Shown one piece after another: positions 25,382-36,005 of a DNA stretch of 64,000 nt (the first letter of the stretch is position 1; the number at the start of each line of letters is the position of its first letter). The notes under the pieces are model-generated. The model was not told where the DNA came from. It was given only the letters and a program-made list of their open reading frames with translations, and made no database searches. The stretch is from Onchocerca volvulus (Eukaryota; Nematoda; Chromadorea; Rhabditida; Onchocercidae). The translations under genes and the position numbers were made by a program. The stretch is from the NCBI GenBank assembly GCA_000499405.2, contig HG738139.1, positions 12,238,398 through 12,302,397 of the forward strand, read 5' to 3'.

Positions 25382-28300
25382 ATGACTAATTACGACGAAA
25401 TGCCGCCGTATTTTCATAATAACGACTATCGTAAGTATATTGAATCCGTTAATTAATTAATTAATCAATTAGTGTAAAATTACAGTTAAATCTTCTTTAC
25501 CAATAATTAAAGTATATTTCAATAATTGGATTAATCGAAATATCTGGGATCGTTGCATCTAGCTCATTACATTCTTAACCAGTGATCAAATAATTTATAC
25601 TATTTTCTTCCATATTTATCCTATGAAATATTTGATTTGTTGTTTCAGAAGATTCTCAAAATATCGATGCATCACAAATTCTGAAAGATATTACATTCGT
25701 GAGATTAAACCTGGAAGATATTTGCATGAATGAAGAAGACGAATTTATCAACGAAGTGATCAGAAGACGATCTTTGTTTGGGTAACTCTTTTTTTTTGTG
25801 AATGATTTTCATTCTATTCATTAGGTACATTTTATTGATTAACAGAAGTTTAAACAGATCAAATTCGATCTGTTTTCACAGTTATTGATTTAAAAAATGC
25901 AGCGCGCTAAATAACTAAATAATTTTATCGACTTTATTTCATATATTATCAATTTTCATAATTAAGATTTATTCTGGAATATCAATTTCCATCGCTAGAT
26001 GCTGCGTCCACTTCACTGAAAGCAAGGATTCGCGTACATGCAAAATCCTACAATGGTAGTGTCATTCATTTTCGACATAAACGTGTTATACGAATTAAAA
26101 TGCTTCCGGAATTGGTTAATTTATGGAAACGATCAGCGATACTGTTAGCAGTTTATGCGAAATTGAACACATTGGGAAAATATTCGGTTAGTTTAATTTT
26201 TTCCAAACTCATTTCAACTCATCCATAGTTTAATCGATATAAGCAACTTTTAATTGATATAAACAGGCTTTAGTAGACAAATGTTGAATTAATAAGGCTC
26301 GATTTTTTATGTCCTTTTGATAGATTTTCCAAAATTAACAAAAAAAAAAAGATGAAATTGAGATTTTCGATTTTTTATTTTTCGGAAAGTTTTGTGCGAA
26401 TTCAGTTCATTGTTGATTCCATGATATATTTTCTTAATTAATCGAAATCAGGCATCACCGATGTTTTTAATTATTTAGTGAAGAAAAACAAGTGTATACT
26501 TCGTATTTTTTTTTACTAGGTTCATGTTTCAGAGCATTTTATTCTTTACAGAAAATTTACTATTAAAAAGTTTGATGTATATTGAATGACAATTTAAATA
26601 TTCATGAATTTTTTTCAGATGAAAAGACTAGGGACTTGTGAAGTACCGTTACAGGAACTTGTTATTCCTCCTTTTATCATCTGTCGAGATTTTCTGTTTG
26701 TCGGCCCCGGATTTTCAGCTTCCGCTTTGGTTTGTTTTCAAAAATCAAGTATTGCTTAAATGCTCATTTGAAAGGGTAAATTTGATTAGGTTTAGTGAAA
26801 TTTTTCGATTATTTGCAATTTTTTGAAATTCTCTTTTCCTGCAATTATTGAAAGATTTTAGAGGAATATTGTGACGTAACAATTCCAAATATTGCTGCTC
26901 AATTTCGTCAACTAATTAAATTGTCATAACTTTAGTGCTGCAGATAAAAATCGATCTTGGATCACACATACGACTATTGATGGAAAGGCTAGAGATGATG
27001 AGAAACGGTAACTTGCCACAAAGTGGATCAGCTACTCGTGCCAGATCAAGATCTTCATCTAGAAAAGGATTATGTTACGCTTCCAGGCTTGAATCTCCAC
27101 TACCTGTTCGTCGTGCTTTCTCCTCATCTCCTCCTCGTGTTTCAAGGATCGCTGATCAAGTTGAGTTCTTTCTTGCTATTTATATTCTCTCTTATCAGTA
27201 TCATCTATTCGCATTTTTATCTTTTTTTTCTTTAAGTGAAAAATTTCTGACTATTCAAAAAAATATTTCAGTGTTGAGACCATTTCCTCCACCGTTGACT
27301 CTTGACAGTAGCAGTCCACCAATAACTCCGCTGTCTTCTCCTCATTTAGTTCCACCTATAGCGATACGTGAGCTTTGTCCTACAAGCCCATCTTACCGAA
27401 TCAAGCTCACCGTTTATTCGGCTCGTCGTTTGCCTCTTTCATTCAATTCCAGGTTATTTTTGCTGGCTTTCAGGTTTTTGCTAAAATCATTTTTCTAAAA
27501 GAAATAGTTAAATATACTTTTCATGCTGTAGAGGTGAAGCTGTTGCGCCATCAACTTATCTAACGGTGATTGGAGAAGATGGAAGGACTTTGAGTTCACC
27601 GGTACGTGCTGGAACATTACATCCAGAATGGAACTGGACGGAAATATTCAATGTTTGTTGGTCACTTTTCTATAGCTAAATAATTTTTATATAGAAAATA
27701 AAATTGCAAAATGAAAAGCAGAAAATACTGTGATCTTTTTGCCTCATAATCATTCTCCATTTGTAATAAATGTAGAGGTGTTTGGGTTTTAGAGTTTAGC
27801 CAATTGTCAAATTTTCTGCCTACTTTAGGTATCAAGAAGTCGTAAGAACTTAATCGTGAAATTATGGAAACGTTGTGTTATTGGGTCAGATAAGGTAATT
27901 GGTTTTATATCACTCCATTTGCCACCTACTGATGTGGGAAAAGCGGAATACGAAATGTCAAATTTATCGGTTTCAGATCAAGCACCATTGATTACTGTAA
28001 GTATTTATCTTGTTGCAGTTTTCGCAAGAATTAAAAAAAAAAGAAAAAGCTTACATTGTTTTTTAACTGTAATGAATTGTTTGGGTGTTTTGGATTTTTA
28101 ATTTGAGTCTTAAAAGTTGCAACTAAATTTTGCTATATTACAAAATTAGAAACAAATTTTCATTTGCAGCACAGCGATCTAATATGCTAAAGGAGATATT
28201 GTTAATATTAATTTTATCAATTTTAATAGTATTGCTTGAAAACTTGTTCTTCATTTAATTTACTTAAGCCCTTTCTACTAATAGCTTCTCATCCAATGCC

Positions 28301-28707
28301 TTACTATTTGCTATGAATATAAACAAAAAAGGTGTTTGAAATGATTCCTAATCTTTCTTTTGCAATTTCAGCTCTCTATTTCATGTGAAACATTTCCATA
28401 TGCCGAATCACATAATGATACGCCATTGTTGACATCGTCACCAGTACCATTCAGGCCATCTAGAACATCTCCACGGTTACAAAATATGACAAAAGAGGAA
28501 ATATACGAAAAATTGAGGTTGTAGATAGAAAATTTTGATTGCTATAATTATAGGAGATGCTGAACTTTGAATATGTTTTTTATGTTTCCCTCTTTCAGTT
28601 TTTAAATTTATGCTTCAGACCAGATTTTCAACAAATTTTAATTTTTTATGCGGTTTAACAGGAAAAACATCTCTGAATTGAAACAACTGGTGGAACGATA
28701 TCCGTGA
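25382..28707 (+). CDS. Two-C2-domain protein, possibly SAS-1/C2CD3-like
   Basis: Ten exons: 25382-25430, 25649-25781, 25967-26186, 26619-26729, 26944-27136, 27272-27452, 27532-27652, 27829-27996, 28372-28517 and 28662-28707. They give 455 residues. A first C2-like beta region covers about 40-185 (FILEYQFPSL, later LWKRSAILLAVYAK and LGTCEVPLQEL). A Ser/Arg-rich then Pro-rich linker covers 188-270. A clearer C2 domain covers about 275-395 (YRIKLTVYSARRLP, HPEWNWTEIFN, LIVKLWKRC, GFISLHLPP). A short charged helix, possibly coiled coil, ends the protein. C2 domains bind membranes or proteins. The arrangement reminds me of centriolar C2 proteins (nematode SAS-1, human C2CD3), but this is not proven. 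The donor of exon 5 is uncertain: GTGTTT at 27137 keeps phase, while the stronger-looking site at 27160 does not. Confidence 0.75.
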
Positions 28708-30364
28708 TCACGACATCTTTGAATATGTGGCTCATACGCATTTCCTTATTTTTGTGCTCTTACAAGAGAAGATACGATTGAAACTGGCGATGCTATTAAT
28801 TGCAAGTTATACTTCAGTTCAGTGTAATTTCTTACCAGTGTAATTCGAAATTTTATTATTATTATCGGAGATATTAGAAATTAGAATTGTTATTGTCAAA
28901 ATTAAAAGTGCAATTGCATCGAATGATTAAGTGTCCTTGAATGATCAAATGCCTTTAAATGTACATTGTGCCCTAAAATACTCATTTCATTAATTATTCA
29001 TATTTGTACTTTAACTGCCCGAGACTAATCTGACAATACTAGAATGCAGCAGCATTAGGTTATTATTACTGAAAACCTACTAACTTTTGTCGCATAATCA
29101 TATTTGTATAACTAATTTAGAATTATAGATCCTATTAAAACTTACTCATTTTCAAGACCCGTTCTCGAAATATTAAAATATTAAGGATATTAAAATATGG
29201 ATATTAAAATAGCCTTACTTGGTGCATTCATTAATTCAGGATTAGTGAACTTGGATTTCACTGCATTTTTTTCAGCCTTATTAATGTATTTGTCAGAATT
29301 CAGTAAGTCATTTGAGGACGATTTCTGCGATAAAATAATTGTATTTTGCTTCTCCGTGACTTTAAAGCAGTAAGGCATTCTATAAGCCCTTCAGAAAATG
29401 ATTTGAATTGTTAAGCTTCTAAATAATTAGGAAATTTAGAAATCCGCAAACTTTTCATAATTCAGGTAAGAGAATAGGGAATTTGAAAGCTTCATATCAT
29501 AGAAAGAAAAAATAGATGGCTAAAGGTAAGGGTTTCCTGCTATAAATATCTTTAATAATATCAAAGAAAACTCTAATCATATTTTTTTCTTAAACAATTT
29601 TTTATTTTCGATCTTCTTAGATTGTAACTATCCTATCACTTTCCGTTAAACCACTCATACAAATCACTTATTACTGAGATCAAACTAACGGCCGAGCCTT
29701 TGATTTCTTGAAAGTGGAAGTATTTTGTAAATTTGACACATTTCAATGCATATCAATATTAAAATATTTTGTCACTATCAACAATGCACAAATGTTAATA
29801 TATGATGTAAAGTTGTCCAGATTAAAGCATTTATTGGTCTATATAAAATAAAAAACAAATCTAATTGTGATATAGATACAAATTCAACTAATATGGCATT
29901 TTGCCCTTGTTTATATTACAAGGGTAGAGTAGTTTCCTTTAAAAGTTTAGAGAAATGCCACAGCAGTCAATTATTATTAGAACGATTAGAACTTAATATC
30001 GAAATCAAGATCAAATATAAAGAATTATCAGAAAATTAAGACTCATCGAAAACACTGGATAGGAAAGCTGCTCGCACTCATTTAAAATGGGTTTTTTGAT
30101 ATAAATTTTTGGGAAACAGAAGGCACTTGTCTGACGATATATAACTATTTAAAAAATGAAGAATGTGAAAACATTTTTGAAATGTTAGTACTACATTTAG
30201 AAATGAAGTATTTAATATATCAAGTTCTTCGACATCATGACGATCACTTTACAAAATAATCCGAGAAGGAAATTTGCGCTAGTTCTAAACCACTCTGCTT
30301 TTGGACCATTGTTTGTTTATGTACAATGAGCAATTAAATAACAAAAATCTCATTAATAAATATA
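28708..30364. other. Intergenic region between convergent genes
   Basis: AT-rich spacer between the 3' ends of the C2 gene and the minus-strand repeat-protein gene. It should hold both 3' UTRs. The only coding-like item is the small minus-strand frame at 29226-29378. No repeat or RNA gene is seen. Confidence 0.6.
29226..29378 (-). CDS. Candidate small ORF/exon
   Basis: A minus-strand frame starting MPYCFKVTEKQN lies right after a TTATAG acceptor-like site. It ends at a good donor (CACCAA then GTAAGG, about 29226). The peptide is Ser/Lys/Asn-rich with balanced composition. No family or certain partner exon is recognised. It could be a small gene, an antisense exon or chance. Confidence 0.2.
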
Positions 30365-33300
30365 CTACTTATCCAGCACCTCGAAGCTATCATCCAAATC
30401 AGTGGTAAGAGCTGCTGCATTTACACTCACTTGTCCTGTATCAAAAACTTCAATTTCTTTTATTTTCTTCTGATCCATGTTTTGCTTCTTATCTTTTGAT
30501 ATTTCTTTGGATTTTTTGATTTCTACAATATCTGCTAGGGATTCTGATCGCGGATGATCCTCTAATTCAGAATCAAGTGCATTTAAATTTTGAAGATCCG
30601 CATCATCCGATGCATTTTGAATAGAAGATGAAAATACACTCTCGTTGGTCATTCCAGAATGACTACTGTTTGATGATGAACGTTTACGTTTATCTTTATC
30701 GTTTTGTACTTCATATGCTGTTGAAATTAACTCATCATTGCAAACTGATGGCGCCGGATCTTTCGGATGAGCCTTCGGTTTTTTTCTTAACGATTTTCGA
30801 AATTTTGACTTTGGTTTCAGTGCAAATTCAGCTTCGCTTGAGTCTGAGGTATCTAAGTTGGGAAATTCCAAGCCGCGTACGAAATCACGTTCATCTTCTA
30901 AAAACAAGAAAAAATGGGGATTCAACTGCTTTTAAAAGATAAATTAACAATCAGAAATGGAAATTACCGATTTCCGTTGTTCATACAAAATATCTGCAAC
31001 TAAAGCTGATAAGAAATAAAGAAAGATAATTTCCCACAGATGAGAGTCAAAAACATAAAAGTTTTATCACTTCTGAAAAAATAGATACGCCTATTTCATT
31101 TTTAGAAATCCCAAAAATGCATAAGAATCTAAAATCGACCTGTAAGCGGAGTAAGCGATCGATTCGGTAACGAAGATTTCTCAGAGGTTTCTTCGGCGTC
31201 GGATTCTTCTTCACTGAAACCAGGTGGTAGCAAATCCGCTAATTCGGTATCTGTATCATCTGGAAAATCAAATGTGTCTCAAATCCAAAATCAATAATAC
31301 TAGATTAAAATTATAAAATTTCTGTTTGTTCTTAACGAAATAATATAATAAAAATTTCCAAAATCAAAAAGTTTTGAAAATTTATTTTGAAAGAAAAAAC
31401 TTTGTAGAAACAAAAAATATAGTCTTTCCGAGCAACACTAGAAAACTAAATTTAAAATATAAAGATTTTAAAAATGTAAATCGAACATACCACAAAATGG
31501 TGATCTGTCAGGAATATGATCGACAAAAAACTTGCACACCGGACCCAAACAATAAATCAACAAGTAATCTTCACAAATTTTGTATTTTTTATATAGGACA
31601 TCAACTACTGGCTGTAGTAAAATCCGATACAAATGCACACAAATCTGAAGTAGTTGGAGAAATGTTGAAAAGAATATCTATAAAATTTTTAAGCAATAAA
31701 TTTTTTAAACATAGTTTTTGAAAATTATATGAGACTCATCAATCAAGAAGTTTTAAAAAAGTCCTTATTCTTATTTGGGTAAAGCTCATCCGTAAAATTA
31801 AAAGTAAAGAAAGATATGTCTTGATCTAAAATTATAATTAAAGGAATTGAAAGTGCATACTTTATTCATTAACGAAACAAGTAATATGAAAAAAGGCCAC
31901 AATATACTATCGCGCACTTTTATCGCCAAATTATGCATCATTTGTTTCATATATTCCAGAGTTTCATCAACTTGGCGCCTGATCCATCTGAAACGTGTAA
32001 AAAAAAGTCAAAAAATTATTCAAGGACAAACATAAGGATTATTTATGGATACGATTTTAGTCTGATAAATAACAATCAATTCTTCGGTATTTAGCAATCA
32101 AAATCACGCCATCAGCAGCTAAATAAATGAAATGGTTAACATCATTCCATTCAAAACAAGTCTAATATTCTTAATCGATGACCAAGCAAATAGCTTAATT
32201 ATGAGGAAGCATAATTTTTATACATTTTATTTCCCACTCGTCGGATTCTCTCCGATTTGAGTCATATTTTTAACAGTTTACCATTATAAACATTAGAAAC
32301 TGCAGTTAAGAAGAAAATTTAGCGAGAGAATATCAAATATCAAAAAATTTAATAAAACTAAAGGAACTATAAAAATAGATTTAGGGAATATTTGCTATCA
32401 TTTTTAGGCACTTCTAAATTAAACAGTCAAATTTTTCTTTCTGGATAATTTTGAAAAAAAAAAAAAAAATTATGAAGATTTTCGAATAATTCAAAGTTGT
32501 GAGATTAAAATTTCAGGGTCGAAACGACTTACATTTTAACCGGATTCAAAACGGATCGTTCGAAATAAGCATAAAAACGTTTGAAATGTTTCGAAAGAAA
32601 AGCAACGAATGGATCCACCCAATAGCCACAAGAAACATACACAATACCGAAGCAGAAATAATTGAATAATAATTGCAGCCGAGACATGACATGCTGAATA
32701 AACCAAGATTTGAGACTGGGCCACCAATGTGCGCAGAGCCAATATTGCAGAAACTGGATAACTCTACGAAAAGCATTCTGAATCGGTTCCACAATTTCTG
32801 TTTTTATCCATTTCACAATAATAGAAAAACAGTTCAAAATTAAATTTTGAACGGCGATAAGTGCAGAGCGAATATAATTCTTCACAGTAATGACAGTATA
32901 ATAAAAAGCATCTCTTGAATTGCTGAATCCCATAATTAAATAATTCTTTAGCCTTAGAATTCCAATAATTATTCCATTTTTAAGTGCCAAAGATCCAGAA
33001 AGTATTCCACGTTTGAATGACATTATTATGGAAATCATTCCATTTCTTGTAGACGTTACTGCATATACTATTCCATTCTTTGTAGCCGTTATTGTATATA
33101 ATATTCTATTCTTTATAGTTGTTACTCCATAAATTATTCCGTTCTTGACTCCCACTGTAAAAGAAAGATGCTATTCTTTATGCAATTATAGAATTAACAA
33201 TATTTTCATAGAAAATAAGAAGTAGCAAAGATCTCAAAGTGTAAATAAAAATAGTATTAAAAAATTTACAAAACCCACTTCTGAATTCATAAATTGTTTG

Positions 33301-35056
33301 CGATATAAAATTTTCAATATTAAACGCGGCAGAATAAATAACGTCCAGCACCGCATTTTTTCCAGCACATAATTTACCAACTGTTACAACATAAATATTT
33401 TCAGTTGTAGTTTTTATCCTTAATAAATCTTTCTTGATTTTTTCCAATATTGCTGAAAAACGTTGATAAAAGTTAAGGATAAAACTCCGTAACTTTAATA
33501 TTTCTTCAACAAGAACTGAAAAAATTATAAACAAAAGATAAACGGACTGTTTAATTTCGTCTCCCAGGACAGAAGAAAAATGACAAAAATAATTTGGAAC
33601 TTCCAAATATCCCTGAAATTGTTGAGATTTCCAAGTTTTAAAGAGATAGAAAAGTTTTGAACAGCAAAACAGATGACATGAAAATACTTGAAATTAGGAT
33701 AAAAGAGGAATGCAAAACAATAAAAATTACAAACCTATTAACCACTTTAATCTGACGATATAATCAAGAATTTTATAAAATGAATAAAGAGGAGAAATGA
33801 CAGTTATTTCAGCAACATATATCATTGTTATCCATGTTGTGTACACGCACTCATTAATCTTTTGTGGTACTTGATAATATAGCCATATTGGGTTTAGTAG
33901 TAATAATACAACTGAAAATCAATATCTCTTGGATTGCAATTAAGTAATTAATGAAAAAGAAAAGTAAAACTAAGACAATAATAACTACAGGCAATAAACA
34001 TATCATAAATAGTTTCTAAAATTTTGGGTAGTTTCTAAAATTCCTGGAAAACTCAAAAAAAAAAAAAGAACCTGCACCATAAGCAGTCCAACATGCTTTT
34101 TCAAATTCAGTCCGATAAAGGAACTGTGCGCTGGTCAAAGCCATTGCAACGCTTGTCGTCTGTAAAGAAATAGCAAATCTTCGTGAAATTATGAGAAATA
34201 CAGAGCTAAGTTCTCATTATGAGAACTAAATTTTTTTCGCTATTTATTAGAGGCTAATAGATTGCGAAAAAAAATTTCTCACGGCCGAAAACAATATGAT
34301 TTCAACGATATAAAACTTACCATCGTATTAATTTTTTGCTACAATCCTCTTATAAAATGGGAATTTTCCCAAATGGATTTGTAACCCTAAATTTTATATC
34401 GTTATTTCATTTTTCAATCCGCAGTAAACTTACTAAAAACATGCAACTTTAAATTTAATTCAGTTAAAATAAAAGAAACCAACTCTTAGCACATGAGACC
34501 AATAATCGTAATTGTGTTTCTTTATCCAGATAAAAGACGCCCCACCTAGAAAAATGAAATTATTTTTTGTAATTAAAAAGCAATTTAAAAAAAAAAAAAA
34601 AACCAAAAAAATTTGAAGCTTAGAAATTTTCCCTAAATTATGCTCAATTTCCTTGTGCGTTTTTTACAATCAATATTTCTTATTTGCAGTTTATCTACAA
34701 GATGTTCTTACTGCTGATATTGTATGAAACCGTTTTTTAGTTACCCCATACTATCATTTTTTCTTATTGAATAATAAAATATAACACAGATATCTTAAGC
34801 AATTTTACATATTTTACTTTTCAGTATAATCACAGGATGTTAATATGATATAAATTGTTATAATACAGAAAATAACCATATTATATTCATTATGAAGCTT
34901 TAAATTTTCTACATAAAAGTTAGTTTTTTTTGAATTCACTTACCAGAAAGCGCTATTGATAAACATTAAATAAGGTGCTGCGGCAGCAGAACGCCATTCG
35001 ATTACTGATGAAACAAATGATTTTACAGTACAATAACCATTCCGCATAATTTCCAT
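30365..35056 (-). CDS. Multi-pass membrane protein with 11-mer repeats and C-terminal LIR (RETREG/FAM134-like?)
   Basis: Ten exons on minus: 34944-35056, 34500-34545, 34078-34159, 33735-33911, 33270-33515, 32533-33154, 31861-31987, 31491-31611, 31140-31259 and 30365-30897. Total 728 residues, all phases consistent. Hydrophobic hairpins sit at about 25-50, 80-130, 385-410 and 455-470. Residues ~145-330 are amphipathic 11-residue repeats. The tail (510-728) is acidic and Ser-rich with DDTDTELADLLP and ends ...DDSFEVLDK. That end has the acidic F-x-x-L form of an LC3/GABARAP-interacting region and closely resembles the DDFELLD motif of FAM134/RETREG ER-phagy receptors. I infer an ER or lipid-surface membrane protein linked to autophagy. 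The homology to RETREG is unproven. Exon 2 and the donor of exon 5 (GTAAAT; alternative GTGGGT, also in phase) are the least certain parts. Confidence 0.7.
32820..33150 (-). repeat. Coding 33-bp / 11-residue tandem repeat
   Basis: Within exon 6 of the membrane-protein gene about ten units of 11 residues run without gaps. Examples are VKNGIIYGVTT, IKNRILYTITA, TKNGIVYAVTS and LKNGIIIGILR. The theme is x-K-N-G-I-h-x-x-h-T-x. DNA of neighbouring units is also similar (AC(A/T)AAGAATGGAATA-type blocks), pointing to tandem duplication. An 11-residue period places Lys/Asn on one face of a 3-11 helix, as in perilipin or synuclein membrane-binding helices. Confidence 0.85.
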
Positions 35057-36005
35057 CTTCCAGTTCCTTTAATACCAAAATTCAAGCAATGTGAACAACC
35101 AGTGGTAATGCTATGGCAATATTGTCATCTTTTGCACACCATAATGCTTCAAATGAGTTAAAATTTACAGCTCTTGCCACATTGAAGAATAATAACTGAA
35201 AATAATTAAGAAATCATAAGAAATTACTAATGAATATTTATCATATTTAAAATCGATAATGCGATTTAGAATCAATTAAAATTAGGATAAAGTAGCAGAG
35301 CTCATCAATAATATAACGTATAAAATGCAATTATGACATATTAAAGTGACTAATGAACGTTTCTTATGTTTATTCTGAATTTGCATAATTTAGCTCTCGA
35401 ATTGTTACAATTATCTACTTGAATAATCAATATTCAAGTACATAATTTCATATATATTCCAATTTGAAATTAAAATAATAAGTTTAAAGATGTGTAAATA
35501 CAAATCACAAAAAGGAAGAAATGATTTCTTAGGTAAGATAATTTCGCCAGACACTGCAGAACTGCCATTCACCGAGCACTGAATTTTTAAGAAAGCTAAT
35601 CTAATTAGTCCAAATATCTATTTATTATAAGTTATCGATCACTTTATGTAACTGATAATTAACATAAAAATTACCGATTGATAACTCGTGATAACGATTA
35701 AAATGCAAATTAGAATGCAAGTAAATAACTTAGTAAATCAAGAAACAAAAGAAAACTTCTACTACTCTCTGATCATGATGAATTATCAAGCCTTCATCGA
35801 ATCACTTAACAATCCATCTTGATTATGATGATATGACAAGAGAGAGAGAGAGATGAATTTTGAGAAACTTCAGAAACAGATCAGTTATGCAAACAACAAA
35901 ATAGTACAGAAATATAAGAGACAGTTGGTAGTGATAGAATTAGAGAGTGCATTAGCGGGAATTGAAAGAATTTTAGGAATCGCAAATATTATGAATAATT
36001 AGAGA
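35057..36005. promoter_or_regulatory. Divergent upstream region of repeat-protein and RING genes
   Basis: 949 bp between divergent start codons. Next to the minus-strand start, 35085-35199 follows a TTTTCAG acceptor (minus) and contains short upstream ATG frames, so it is probably 5' UTR. One minus frame there (LLFFNVARAVNF...) stays open until a TGA, so an alternative upstream exon or tiny gene is not excluded. A short (GA)n run lies at about 35840-35852. Confidence 0.35.

Noticed and set aside
35085..35199. Minus-strand frame LLFFNVARAVNF... as first exon of the repeat-protein gene
   Set aside because: It hits a TGA and cannot be joined in phase to the next exon without an intron of about 28 bp; more likely 5' UTR.
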